A DNA stretch of 38,926 nt from Salimicrobium halophilum (GTDB lineage: Bacteria; Bacillota; Bacilli; Bacillales; Halobacillaceae). Positions within the stretch are counted from its first letter, which is position 1. The number at the start of each line of letters is the position of its first letter. Below are positions 1-8,221 of this stretch, in pieces. The stretch is taken from NCBI RefSeq assembly GCF_900100295.1, contig NZ_FNEV01000016.1, positions 1 through 38,926 on the forward strand, written 5' to 3'. The position numbers were made by a program, and so were the translations under genes. The notes under the pieces were generated by a model. It ran no database searches and was not told the DNA's origin. It was given only the letters and a program-made list of their open reading frames with translations.

Positions 1-273
1 GAAAAAGCGCTGAAAGCTGTCGGCCAGGTGCCGGACACTGGTCTGGACAGCGATACTGTCCACGTCTTTCAGCCAGGGACGTTCCTGTTTCAAAGCTGGC
101 AGTTGTTTCGAACAGGCATGGTAAGACATCCCTTTACCCGTTTCCCTGTAGGTCGTATGCCATGTTTCGAGGAAATGATTGAAGACAAAGCGAGAGCAGC
201 CGATGGTTTTTGCGATTTGTATCTCCTGCGTTTTATTCGGATAGATACGGAACTTATATGCTTTGTGAACCAT
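1..273 (-). CDS. tnpB: IS200/IS605-type TnpB (OrfB), N-terminal 91 residues, cut by window edge
   Basis: The minus strand reads from an ATG at 273 to the window edge without a stop. The protein begins MVHKAYKFRIYPNKTQ, then has IGCSRFVFNHFLETW, a typical start of TnpB/OrfB proteins of IS200/IS605 and IS1341-type elements (helix-turn-helix region plus the start of the RuvC-like fold). TnpB is an RNA-guided DNA endonuclease that helps the element persist. A good ribosome binding site (GGAGG) lies 6-8 bases before the ATG. The catalytic residues, right element end and omega RNA would lie outside the window. No tnpA is seen on this side, so it may be a tnpB-only element. Confidence 0.85.
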   Translation of the reverse strand, partial: MVHKAYKFRIYPNKTQEIQIAKTIGCSRFVFNHFLETWHTTYRETGKGMSYHACSKQLPALKQERPWLKDVDSIAVQTSVRHLADSFQRFF

Positions 274-361
274 ATCGCTGCCTCCTTCTCCTCTAGCGTG
301 AAAGCTTGATAGAGGTATATACCCCAAAAACGGGAATGTATGTTCGTTTTTTGTTTAAAAA

Positions 362-655
362 AATATATTCCTGTCGGACGTCGGAGGCTATCAAAGACGC
401 CTCCTCGTCCGAAGGCGATTCATCTCCCCCTACGTCGTCGTTGAGGAGGGAGTCTTCTCGCCTAAAGCTGATAAAATCGAAGCGCAGCTGGATCGTATCA
501 AAGAAGAAGTCGGGGAACAGAGGAAATGGAAAGATACGGTCATCAAGTACAGTATCGGGAGTGCGTTAGTTGTCGGAGGTGTCGGCATCGCCATAGCAAC
601 CCGAAACTCTAAGCCCTTGGAGAAAGGATTACAAACATTGAAGTATCTGAAGTGA
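362..655 (+). pseudogene. 3' remnant of a small single-span membrane protein gene
   Basis: One frame ending in TGA at 653-655 is open back to about 362 but has no ATG with a ribosome binding site, so only the 3' part seems to survive. The readable C-terminal part has a charged, coiled-coil-like stretch (DKIEAQLDRIKEEVGEQ), KWKDTVIK, a hydrophobic span (SALVVGGVGIAIA) and a short basic tail. This layout recalls small XhlA-like or phage-derived membrane proteins, but I cannot assign a family. It lies between a tnpB end and a strong terminator, which suits a gene damaged by transposition. Confidence 0.4.
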
Positions 656-692
656 TCCACAACGAAACATCAGGGAATAAACACTGCTGAGC

Positions 693-732
693 AAGAAGAC
701 ACTCTTTTCCAGAATAAAAAGAGTGTCTTCTT
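693..732. terminator. Strong bidirectional hairpin terminator
   Basis: A perfect 15-base inverted repeat (AAGAAGACACTCTTT and its complement) with an 11-base loop lies between the 3' remnant on the plus strand and the small minus-strand ORF at 746-862. T-rich sequence flanks the stem, so it can end transcription from both sides. Confidence 0.85.
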
Positions 733-745
733 TAACATTTTTCAT

Positions 746-862
746 TTATTTCTTCATATTTTTGAATAACCCCTTCAACCCAAGATAAAACATCGCGAAA
801 GATCCTAAGAAAATAGCAATTATGACAAGGAAGGCCAGTATATATTCCACGAAGAAGTCCAT
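746..862 (-). CDS. 38-residue single-pass membrane micro-protein
   Basis: A short ORF starts with ATG at 862 after a clear ribosome binding site (AGGTGGGGGA, 4 bases away) and ends in TAA at 746. The protein starts MDFFVEYILAFLVIIAIF, continues with a second half of the hydrophobic span and ends in a basic tail (KGLFKNMKK). The positive tail predicts that the C-terminus faces the cytoplasm. It faces the terminator at 693-732, as expected for a separate transcript. I do not recognise a family. It could be a small envelope or stress protein. Confidence 0.6.
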   Translation of the reverse strand: MDFFVEYILAFLVIIAIFLGSFAMFYLGLKGLFKNMKK

Positions 863-986
863 AGTATCCCCCACCTGATAAATTTTTGTGTTTTCATGAC
901 ATACGTTAAAAACCATAGAAACGTTTCAAATAAGAAGGAATAATGCAATCAAGTACCAGAAGCAAAGCATAGAGAAACCAGCCTGA

Positions 987-1892
987 TCATTTCTCTATGT
1001 TCCGCTTCGCTTCCCAGTACAACATCTGAATGAATTTCTTCGTATCTACCCTGACTCGATGACCTTTCCCTTTCTCCAACTCCATCATCTTCTTTCGTAC
1101 CTGCTCATAGTCGAAGAATGCTGAAGCATACTTGTCGAAGACCGGATTCCCGAAATCATCCACGCCAAGAGAAGCGATGTGGGAAATCGCCTGGTGAATC
1201 GCACGTCTCACCCGCTGCTCTGCCGCTTTTACTTCCCGCTGCAGAGCGGAATTCTTTGCTTCCTCCCCTGCCCGATGAAAGGCCAGTTTCTGATAGACGC
1301 TCTTAAGAGAGATAGAATCGTCTCCATCTAACGTGTCATCCTTATATAAATGATCGATCATTTCCAGCAAATCTCTGGAACCGTTCTCCCCGGCGATACC
1401 GAGCTCCGCCAAAATGTCATACCCTTCTTCTTTGATCGTTTTCGGTTTCGTCGGCTTTTCTGCAACTGGACTCTGATCGGTAACGACACTCAGGGATCGT
1501 TGAATACTCTTAATCGACTGATCCAGCACAATCCTTTCATTGACTTTCTTCAGAATATGAAGGACTTCCAAGCGATTGAGAGGCTTCGTGATATAATACT
1601 CCACTCCGAGAGAGTACGCTTCCCCGATCAGATCTTTCGCCTCTATCTGGGAAATCATGACCACTTTTCCTTCATACCGCCCCGAGATTTGTCGTACGGT
1701 TTCAATCCCGTCCCGTTCCCTCATCAACAGATCGATCAAAAGGACATCGACGCTATTCGTTTCAAGAAGAGATGCATCGATAGTTCCCCCGTCCTCCCTT
1801 TCTCCGACTACGGAGCCGAGATCCTCATCTTCGATTATATCTGTGAGCATCGCTCTGACTGATATATCATCATCCACGATAAAGTAATTCAT
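987..1892 (-). CDS. glnL: GlnL/YcbB-like response regulator
   Basis: A 301-residue two-component response regulator. Residues 1-120 form a receiver domain with the acidic pocket (VDDD near the N-terminus), the phospho-acceptor Asp in LLIDLLM near residue 54, and the conserved Lys in YITKPLN. The remainder matches the YcbB-type DNA-binding output domain of B. subtilis GlnL, with the helix-rich segment after GEEAKNSALQREV. In B. subtilis GlnK-GlnL activates glutamine uptake and glutaminase genes. Here the pair is divergent from a symporter and aspartate ammonia-lyase, so its target is more likely acidic amino acid or dicarboxylate use. The start codon is one base after the stop of the kinase gene, so the two are co-translated. 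The gene name is by family resemblance; the physiological ligand is inferred. Confidence 0.85.
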   Translation of the reverse strand: MNYFIVDDDISVRAMLTDIIEDEDLGSVVGEREDGGTIDASLLETNSVDVLLIDLLMRERDGIETVRQISGRYEGKVVMISQIEAKDLIGEAYSLGVEYYITKPLNRLEVLHILKKVNERIVLDQSIKSIQRSLSVVTDQSPVAEKPTKPKTIKEEGYDILAELGIAGENGSRDLLEMIDHLYKDDTLDGDDSISLKSVYQKLAFHRAGEEAKNSALQREVKAAEQRVRRAIHQAISHIASLGVDDFGNPVFDKYASAFFDYEQVRKKMMELEKGKGHRVRVDTKKFIQMLYWEAKRNIEK

Positions 1893-1893
1893 G

Positions 1894-3132
1894 TTACTCC
1901 CCCATCTCCATCAGCTTCTTCTCCGGTACCTGGATCAGAAAAGAATTTTTGCTTTCCTCAGTGATAACCTTAATCGTACCCTCCATTTTCTCTACGATCT
2001 CCCGGACATAGGAAAGGCCGATTCCGGTGGAAGGGGCGCCGGAGGAGTCGAATTTGGATGTATATCCCTGTTCGAAAATGACCTCCTTCGCTTTTCCGGG
2101 GACACCTGGCCCATCATCTGTCACCCTGAACGCCAGAATATTGTTCTCCTTCGTAACCTTCAACTCTATCTCCCCTTTTGATTCGATCGCCTCTACCGCG
2201 TTGGTAATCAGATTGTTGAGCAAAGAGAGAAGAACATAAGTCGGATAGGAGGCATCTTGCTCCTCGCTTTCAAACCGGAAATGAACTTCCTTCCCGAGGA
2301 ATTCTGCATAGGTGGCATTCGATCTCATCAGAATATCTGCGATACTGTTCATGCACAGATACGAAGAATCACTCTCTCTTGAAACGACATTCGACAGTCC
2401 GGCATAGATCCTCTGGTTGTCCTTTTTTATCTCATGGACTTTGTTTGCTATCCCGAGCAGGGCCGAGGAAGGCTCTGCTTCTGGATCACGATTCACTTTT
2501 CTATATAAATCATAACTCTCTTTGATGACCGTTTCAGCATCCTGCATCGATTTGGATAAATGGGTGACCTCTGCATATAAACCGGCCACGACCATCATGA
2601 TATGTTCTTTCTGCTGCTTCTGCTGTTCTTCCTCTATTTTCACCTGCTTGTACAAGAGAATATTAAAGAATCCCAGTACGAAAAAACTGCGTATGACAGC
2701 CACTTCCACCAGTAACCACATCGTTCCGAAATCCAGGGGCTGATCCATCACTCCACTTCGCAGCAGAATTTCGACGGTGCTTGCAAGAATCTCCAGCAAC
2801 ACCCCGAAAAGGCCGATCATAAGCGGTCTATGGTAAAATAACCCGTAAGTCATATAGTAGAAGAACACCGGAAAATGGGCCAGGAAGGCTTCCTCTACCC
2901 CCATCGGACTCCCATACACCTCTAACCAGGTTCTGAACAGAACGACAGAACCTGCTACGGAGAAGATCAGCGTCAATCGGTGCAGACTCCTTCTCCACAG
3001 TAATAAGAAGAAAAATAATGGCGTTCCGAAACTTACCCTGAAGTCTCCCTCGAACGGATAGAATTTAAGTTCCCCGGCCAATGGCACCATGACGATGACC
3101 ATCACCAGAAGAAACCATTTCCTTCTGCTCAT
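1894..3132 (-). CDS. glnK: GlnK/YcbA-like sensor histidine kinase
   Basis: A 412-residue membrane histidine kinase. About five hydrophobic segments fill residues 5-175, beginning KWFLLVMVIVMVPLAG. A coiled-coil linker (EEEQQKQQKEH) follows, then a likely phospho-acceptor His in AEVTHLSKSM. The C-terminal GHKL ATPase domain shows an N box (LLNNLITNAVEAI), a G1 box (TDDGPGVPG) and a G2 box (STGIGLSYVREIVE). It is the first gene of an operon with the response regulator and is transcribed away from the symporter gene. The overall design matches B. subtilis GlnK (YcbA). The signal is probably an amino acid or dicarboxylate, inferred from the divergent genes. Confidence 0.85.
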   Translation of the reverse strand: MSRRKWFLLVMVIVMVPLAGELKFYPFEGDFRVSFGTPLFFFLLLWRRSLHRLTLIFSVAGSVVLFRTWLEVYGSPMGVEEAFLAHFPVFFYYMTYGLFYHRPLMIGLFGVLLEILASTVEILLRSGVMDQPLDFGTMWLLVEVAVIRSFFVLGFFNILLYKQVKIEEEQQKQQKEHIMMVVAGLYAEVTHLSKSMQDAETVIKESYDLYRKVNRDPEAEPSSALLGIANKVHEIKKDNQRIYAGLSNVVSRESDSSYLCMNSIADILMRSNATYAEFLGKEVHFRFESEEQDASYPTYVLLSLLNNLITNAVEAIESKGEIELKVTKENNILAFRVTDDGPGVPGKAKEVIFEQGYTSKFDSSGAPSTGIGLSYVREIVEKMEGTIKVITEESKNSFLIQVPEKKLMEMGE

Positions 3133-3154
3133 AATAGTCCCTCCTTGTTAAAAT

Positions 3155-3200
3155 TTCTGAATTCTTATGTATGTTCCTGTGAGTTTCTGTATGTTTCTGT
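3155..3200 (+). promoter_or_regulatory. Five 10-bp-phased repeats, predicted GlnL binding array
   Basis: Five successive 10-base units each end in a TTCTGT-like hexamer: TTCTGA (3155), TTATGT (3165), TCCTGT (3175), TTCTGT (3185), TTCTGT (3195), separated by exactly four bases. The B. subtilis GlnL site is reported as TTTTGT-N4-TTTTGT, the same spacing and nearly the same hexamer. The array sits in the 115-bp gap between the divergent kinase and symporter genes, 48 bases before the symporter start, so it can activate that gene and possibly autoregulate the kinase operon. Confidence 0.7.
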
Positions 3201-3247
3201 AGGTATGCGCTTACATTAGTACCTAGTCATACATTTGGAGGGATAAT

Positions 3248-4489
3248 ATGAAAAACAATCTCGTCGTTCAGATCTTCCTCGCATTCTTTCTCGCAATCAT
3301 CTTAGGTGCTATTGTAGGCCCTGATATCAAAGTAGTACAGCCTTTAGGTGATCTTTTTTTAAGATTGATCAAATTCATCATCGTTCCCCTGGTGCTGTCT
3401 TCCCTTGTAGTGGGAGTATCCAGCACAGGTAACCTGAAAGAGCTCGGGAACCTCAGTCTCAAGACCGTCTCCTTTTACATGGTCACGACCGCAGTCGCCA
3501 TTTCCATCGGCCTGATGAGCGGGAATATCTTCTCTCCGGGAACGGGAGTGGATATCAACGTTCCGGAGAGTCAGCAGGTAGAAGCTCAGGAAACCCCTGG
3601 AATCAAAGAGACTCTGCTGAACATCGTCCCCACGAATCCGATTGCCGCATTGACGGACGGCAATATGCTTCAGGTCATCTTCTTCGCCATTTTTCTCGGT
3701 ATCGGGATTACGATGCTCGGAGAGAAAGCCCGCACCCTCTATCAGCTGTTCGATCAGCTGGCAGAAGTCATGTATAAAATCACGGGAATCGTTATGCGAT
3801 TCGCTCCTATCGGGATTTTCGGCCTGATCGCTCCCACAGTGGGAGAGTACGGACTTTCGGTATTATGGCCTCTGTTGAAAGTCATCCTGGCCCTTCTGTT
3901 AGGGTCGCTTGTCCACGTGTTGATCGTGTACTCTTTTTCTGTGAAAGTGTTCGGGAAGATGAACCCTTTAACTTTCTTCAGAGAGCTGATCCCTGTCATC
4001 ATGGTAGCTTTCAGTACGTCAAGCAGCTCCGGAACACTTCCGATGACCATCAAATACTCAGAAGAAAAGCTGAGGGTACCACGGAAAATCAGCAGCTTCG
4101 TCCTCCCTCTCGGTGCGACGATCAATATGAACGGAACCGCTCTTTATCAAGGGGTCTGCGTCTTGTTCGTCGCTCAGTATTTCGGCATGGAGCTGTCGTT
4201 CGTCGATCAGCTGACCGTCGTACTGACAGCCACGCTCGCTTCTATAGGAACAGCCGGTGTCCCAAGTGCCGGGTTGATCATGCTGTCGATGGTCATGGCT
4301 TCCATTGGCCTGCCGCTTGAAGGAATCGCTCTGTTGGCAGGAATCGATCGTATCCTCGACATGATCCGAACTTCGGTCAACGTGTTAGGGGATGCTACGG
4401 CGGCAGTAGTCGTCAGCTCTTCGGAGAGAAACACGCCATCCGTCGAAGAGGAGGAAGAAGAAGACTATGCGAAGGTCCATTACGGGTGA
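3248..4489 (+). CDS. Dicarboxylate/acidic amino acid:cation symporter (DAACS family)
   Basis: A 413-residue secondary transporter of the GltP/DctA family that brings glutamate, aspartate or C4-dicarboxylates into the cell with protons or sodium. Family signatures are present: a serine-rich hairpin motif (STSSSSGTLP), the TM7 motif NMNGTALY and the TM8 motif LDMIRTSVNVLGD. The Arg in TM8 corresponds to the residue that binds the side-chain carboxylate in archaeal GltPh, favouring an acidic substrate. The C-terminus is very acidic (a run of Glu). Start ATG follows GGAGGG. Aspartate ammonia-lyase begins 33 bases downstream, so uptake and deamination of aspartate are probably co-expressed under the GlnK/GlnL-like pair. 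Confidence 0.92.
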   Translation: MKNNLVVQIFLAFFLAIILGAIVGPDIKVVQPLGDLFLRLIKFIIVPLVLSSLVVGVSSTGNLKELGNLSLKTVSFYMVTTAVAISIGLMSGNIFSPGTGVDINVPESQQVEAQETPGIKETLLNIVPTNPIAALTDGNMLQVIFFAIFLGIGITMLGEKARTLYQLFDQLAEVMYKITGIVMRFAPIGIFGLIAPTVGEYGLSVLWPLLKVILALLLGSLVHVLIVYSFSVKVFGKMNPLTFFRELIPVIMVAFSTSSSSGTLPMTIKYSEEKLRVPRKISSFVLPLGATINMNGTALYQGVCVLFVAQYFGMELSFVDQLTVVLTATLASIGTAGVPSAGLIMLSMVMASIGLPLEGIALLAGIDRILDMIRTSVNVLGDATAAVVVSSSERNTPSVEEEEEEDYAKVHYG

Positions 4490-4521
4490 CCGTAAACTTC
4501 TACAGGGAAAGGAAGGATCCT

Positions 4522-5949
4522 ATGAATCATCTCTATCGGGTAGAAACAGACGCTCTCGGTAAAAAAGAAGTACCTGCTGATGCTTATTATGGAATACAGA
4601 CAATGCGTGCGAAAGAGAACTTCCCCATTACGGGATATGCCCTGAACGCATCATTGATCGAAGCGATTGCAATGGTGAAGAAAGCCGCCGCCTTATCAAA
4701 CAGGGACATCGGTCATCTCTCTCTTCCTGTAGGTGATTCCATCATCGAAGCAGCAGAGGAATTGTTGGAAGGAAAATGGCATGATCAGTTTCTGGTGGAC
4801 CCTATCCAGGGAGGTGCCGGCACCTCCCTGAACATGAACGCCAATGAGGTCATCGCCAATCGTGCTTTGGAGAAGTCAGGATACGACAAAGGCACCTATG
4901 ATCTCATCAATCCGAACAATCACGTGAACATGGCTCAGTCTACGAACGATGTCTTCCCTACCACCATGCATATAGCTGCCATAAGAGCACTGTCAGGACT
5001 CGAAGAAACGATGGAAGAAATGGCGGATACGTTCAGGAAGAAAGCCGCCGATTTCGATCACATCATTAAAGTGGGACGCACACACCTGCAGGATGCTGTA
5101 CCGATCCGGTTGGGGCAGGAGCTCCAGAGCTATCAGCGGATGATTGAGCGGGACATCAAGAGAATCAGACGCTCCAAAGATAATTTATATGAAATCAACA
5201 TGGGGGCGACCGCTGTAGGTACGGGACTGAATGCGGATCCAATCTACACGAAGCTGGTCGTAGAACATTTAGCTTCGATCAGCGGATTACCACTCCGGCC
5301 GGCAGAAAATCTGGTGGATGCCACTCAGAATACAGATGCGTACACCGAGGTCTCTTCCGCTCTGAAGAATACGATGACGAATATGTCGAAGATCGCCAAT
5401 GACTTCCGGCTGATGGCTTCCGGACCGAGGAACGGCCTGAGCGAACTCATCCTTCCTCCCCGGCAACCCGGCTCTTCCATCATGCCGGGGAAAGTGAATC
5501 CAGTCCTGCCGGAAGTGATTAATCAGATTGCCTTCCAGGTCATGGGGAATGATCACACGGTCAGTATGGCTTCGGAGGCGGGACAGCTGGAGTTGAACGT
5601 GATGGAACCGGTGCTGATATTCAACATCCTTGAGTCCATCACAATTATGAGAAACGGCTTTGACGTTTTCACGGATCTGTGCCTGAAAGATCTGCAGGCC
5701 AACGAAGAAGCTCTCAAAGAAAACGTAGAAAACTGTCTTGGAACCATTACAGCCCTGAATCCTCATATCGGTTACGAACAGTCCTCCCAGATCGCCAAAG
5801 AGGGGATCAAAACAGGAAAGACCGTCCGCAACCTGTGCCAGGAATATAACATTCTGAGCCACGAGGATCTGGAGATTATCCTGGATAGTTATGAAATGAC
5901 CTACCCTGGAATCGCCGGGGAACATCTGAAAGAAAAGTCGTCTGTATAA
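4522..5949 (+). CDS. aspA: Aspartate ammonia-lyase
   Basis: A 475-residue enzyme of the fumarase/aspartase superfamily, converting L-aspartate to fumarate and ammonia in the cytoplasm. Visible motifs include the substrate loop MAQSTNDVFPT, the signature GSSIMPGKVNP and VGRTHLQDAVP. I chose the ATG at 4522 because GGAAAGGAAGG lies just before it and MNHLYRVETDALG matches the usual aspartase start; a longer reading from 4486 would overlap the symporter gene. The SIMPGKVNP signature is shared with fumarase, but the N-terminus and length favour aspartase. Followed by a strong terminator. It supplies fumarate to the TCA cycle and nitrogen as ammonia from imported aspartate. Confidence 0.92.
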   Translation: MNHLYRVETDALGKKEVPADAYYGIQTMRAKENFPITGYALNASLIEAIAMVKKAAALSNRDIGHLSLPVGDSIIEAAEELLEGKWHDQFLVDPIQGGAGTSLNMNANEVIANRALEKSGYDKGTYDLINPNNHVNMAQSTNDVFPTTMHIAAIRALSGLEETMEEMADTFRKKAADFDHIIKVGRTHLQDAVPIRLGQELQSYQRMIERDIKRIRRSKDNLYEINMGATAVGTGLNADPIYTKLVVEHLASISGLPLRPAENLVDATQNTDAYTEVSSALKNTMTNMSKIANDFRLMASGPRNGLSELILPPRQPGSSIMPGKVNPVLPEVINQIAFQVMGNDHTVSMASEAGQLELNVMEPVLIFNILESITIMRNGFDVFTDLCLKDLQANEEALKENVENCLGTITALNPHIGYEQSSQIAKEGIKTGKTVRNLCQEYNILSHEDLEIILDSYEMTYPGIAGEHLKEKSSV

Positions 5950-5962
5950 TACAGCTTCCGAC

Positions 5963-5996
5963 AGGAGGAATGCCCAGAGCATTCCTCCTTTTTTTC
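5963..5996 (+). terminator. Rho-independent terminator after aspA
   Basis: An 11-base stem (AGGAGGAATGC and its complement) with a 5-base loop is followed by a run of T, 13 bases after the aspA stop codon. Confidence 0.93.
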
Positions 5997-6135
5997 CAAC
6001 CAGTAGCGTGTACACCAATCTTCCGTCCCCCTGTTACTTGAACGGATCTCAAAGTGTCTCACTGGCAAACCCGTCCGTAAATAATGTATCATCACGATTA
6101 TTGAAACAACCTGTTCAAAAAGGAGAGGAATATAG

Positions 6136-7113
6136 ATGAAGGCACTTCTTTTAGAAGATAAGAATCAATGGAAAGACATGAAGGTGCAGGAAACAGAAAC
6201 GCCTCGTCCGGAAAAGGGAGAGGTGCTGGTAGAAGTACATGCTACCGGGTTGAACCCGGTCGATTACAAAATCGCGACGAACGGACATCCGAATTGGACG
6301 TACCCTAAAGTGCTCGGTTTGGACGCGGCCGGTACGATCGCAGAACTCGGCGAAGGTGTGACCGGTTGGCAGAAAGGTGACCGTGTCGTCTATCACGGCA
6401 ACCTCCAGAATGACGGAGCGTATGCGGAATATGCCGTGACGACCGCTCACACGATTTCACGCATTCCTGATGGCATCAGTTTCGAGGAAGCAGCCGCCCT
6501 GCCGACAGCGGGATACACCGCCTACCAGGCCATCCACCGCAAGCTGCCGCTCGATCAGATAGACACGATTCTGATTCACGCAGGAGCCGGAGGTGTCGGT
6601 GGTTTCGGTATCCAACTGGCGAAAGCGGCCGGCAAAAAGGTTCTGACTACCGCTTCTCAGCATAACCACGAATATGTAAAACGCCTGGGCGCAGACGAGG
6701 CGATTGATTACCGGACCGAAGATGTCGGCCAGCGTGTGAAAGAGATGACAGATGGCAAAGGTGTCGACGCCGTCGTGGACACCGTGAGCCGGGATAATGC
6801 GACAGCGTCCCTCGACTACCTTGCGCATATGGGACATCTCGTATATATCGCAGGCGCTCCGGATTTCACGAAAGTGCAGCCATTTACGATTGTTCCTTCG
6901 TATCATGAAATTGCTCTGGGCGCGATTCATCAGGCAGATACCGATTCTCAGAAGGACCTTGCCGTGATGGGAGATGAGATGCTTGCGATGGTAACAGAAG
7001 GGAAGCTTTCCCCGCTGCTAAGTGAAACAGTTACCCTTAAAGACGTGCCGCAAGCACTGGAGCGTCTTTCTGAGCGTCATGTGACAGGGAAGATTGTAGC
7101 GAAAATAAGATGA
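6136..7113 (+). CDS. NADPH:quinone reductase-like MDR oxidoreductase
   Basis: A 325-residue medium-chain dehydrogenase/reductase of the zinc-free quinone oxidoreductase (zeta-crystallin) group. It has the N-terminal GroES-like fold (residues 1-120, with GLNPVDYKIA), the nucleotide-binding motif AGAGGVGGFGIQLAK near residue 150 and the substrate-side segment GADEAIDYRTEDV. The zinc-binding cysteines of alcohol dehydrogenases are absent. It probably reduces quinones or unsaturated carbonyls with NADPH. It is flanked by terminators, so it is monocistronic. The ribosome binding site is AGGAGAGG before the ATG. Substrate is not predictable from sequence. Confidence 0.88.
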   Translation: MKALLLEDKNQWKDMKVQETETPRPEKGEVLVEVHATGLNPVDYKIATNGHPNWTYPKVLGLDAAGTIAELGEGVTGWQKGDRVVYHGNLQNDGAYAEYAVTTAHTISRIPDGISFEEAAALPTAGYTAYQAIHRKLPLDQIDTILIHAGAGGVGGFGIQLAKAAGKKVLTTASQHNHEYVKRLGADEAIDYRTEDVGQRVKEMTDGKGVDAVVDTVSRDNATASLDYLAHMGHLVYIAGAPDFTKVQPFTIVPSYHEIALGAIHQADTDSQKDLAVMGDEMLAMVTEGKLSPLLSETVTLKDVPQALERLSERHVTGKIVAKIR

Positions 7114-7126
7114 TGGATCCAAAGAT

Positions 7127-7172
7127 AAAGGAAGGGCCAGATAATTTCCCTCTGGTCCTTCCTTTAATTTTT
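7127..7172 (+). terminator. Rho-independent terminator after the oxidoreductase gene
   Basis: An inverted repeat AAAGGAAGGGCCAGA / TCTGGTCCTTCCTTT with a 9-base loop, then a T-rich tract, lies 14 bases after the stop codon. Confidence 0.9.
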
Positions 7173-7247
7173 CATTATGCGGCTGGCCCTCTTAACAGTA
7201 CGTTCCATCTCTAACTTACTTTCACGCGAATGATTCAGTCTTACTGA

Positions 7248-7418
7248 TTATGCCTCTTCTTTTGACTCACTCGCCTCTTTTTCACGTGCCTCCTGCATGT
7301 ATTTGATAATATAATACCGGTCGGCACCTAACCCACCTTCGTTGATCATCATGGAAATTTCGTTTGTCCGTGTCTGCTTTTTCTTATTGATTTCAAATAC
7401 TCTCTCCTTCTTCTCCAT
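7248..7418 (-). CDS. 56-residue charged orphan protein (intact copy)
   Basis: Starts at an ATG at 7418 behind GGGAGGAAAT; a longer upstream reading has no ribosome binding site. The protein is highly charged: MEKKERVFEINKKKQTRTNE, then MMINEGGLGADRYYIIKYM and an acidic tail (EASESKEEA). No family is recognised and no membrane segment is present. A diverged second copy with an in-frame stop lies at 14165-14301, next to the BREX cluster, and similarity continues about 90 bases upstream of the start in both copies. Promoter plus gene were therefore duplicated together, and the gene may belong to the accessory DNA. Confidence 0.6.
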   Translation of the reverse strand: MEKKERVFEINKKKQTRTNEISMMINEGGLGADRYYIIKYMQEAREKEASESKEEA

Positions 7419-7671
7419 CAATATTTCCTCCCTTCTACTTACTATGTTACTTATATGATAGCACATCCCGCTCTATAAGTCAGATTATTCGCCATATTCA
7501 GATATTTTCATTTAAAACCGTAAATGCCACCGTTTCTACGACTTTTTTACAGTAATTGATTGCTTAATCTCTTGGATCATCAACGGGCTTCTTTTACATT
7601 TCGCCTCCATCTCATGTGGTAGAATCGAAATAGAAATCGTGATGTCATACGCACCTAAGGGAGGAGCAATC

Positions 7672-8148
7672 ATGGATCAGTCATTCATTCAAACAAGAAA
7701 AACATTGATCAGTTTGCTAAAGCATTTAAATGATTACGAGCTAAATACTGCTAAGAAATCTGGAGGTTGGACGGTTGCACAGGTGGTCGAGCATCTGGCA
7801 GTGGCTGAGGTGAATTTTCTCGGACTGGTGGAGAAAGCGATGAAGCAAAAACACATAGGTCATGCTGAGGAAAAAGATTTCTCCATCTTGCGGGACCGTT
7901 CCGTGAAAATGAAGGCACAGCAGGAGCCCTCCACCGTCCACAGAAATGCAGAAGACTGCATCCAAATGCTGCAAAACTCAAGAAAAGCAACCGAAGCTTT
8001 TTTAAATGAAAACAAAGACATCGGACGATATGTCGTGTCCCATCCGCGATTTGGAGATATCCCTGCCTACAGCATTTTCACTCTCATAGCCGAGCATGAA
8101 CGACGCCACATTGAGCAGATTGAAGAGATTTTGGAGGCTATTAAGTAA
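7672..8148 (+). CDS. DinB-family protein
   Basis: A 158-residue four-helix protein of the DinB/YfiT superfamily. The metal-binding His triad is visible: His41 in VVEHLAVAE and His142/His146 in AEHERRHIEQIEE. Members are metal-dependent thiol transferases or proteins of unknown role, some damage-induced. I chose ATG 7672 because GGGAGGAGC lies directly before it; the upstream in-frame ATG at 7639 has no such site. Monocistronic and closed by a hairpin shared with the convergent exporter genes. Substrate unknown. Confidence 0.82.
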   Translation: MDQSFIQTRKTLISLLKHLNDYELNTAKKSGGWTVAQVVEHLAVAEVNFLGLVEKAMKQKHIGHAEEKDFSILRDRSVKMKAQQEPSTVHRNAEDCIQMLQNSRKATEAFLNENKDIGRYVVSHPRFGDIPAYSIFTLIAEHERRHIEQIEEILEAIK

Positions 8149-8174
8149 ATCATTGTTCACTTACCTGAAGACAG

Positions 8175-8221
8175 ACAAAAGCGCAAGTGAGAGTCACCCA
8201 TTACCTCACTTGCGCTTTTGT
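8175..8221. terminator. Bidirectional terminator overlapping the end of the small ThrE subunit gene
   Basis: A 17-base perfect stem (ACAAAAGCGCAAGTGAG and its complement, 13-base loop) separates the convergent dinB-like and thrE-like genes. The right arm lies inside the last codons of the minus-strand gene ending at 8201, so the same bases code for a Lys/Gln-rich tail and form the terminator. Confidence 0.9.

Noticed and set aside
336-349. LexA/SOS box (CGAAC-N4-GTTCG type) on the minus strand
   Set aside because: Only one half-site is good (CGAACATACATTCC); the second half matches 3 of 5, and no intact gene starts after it.
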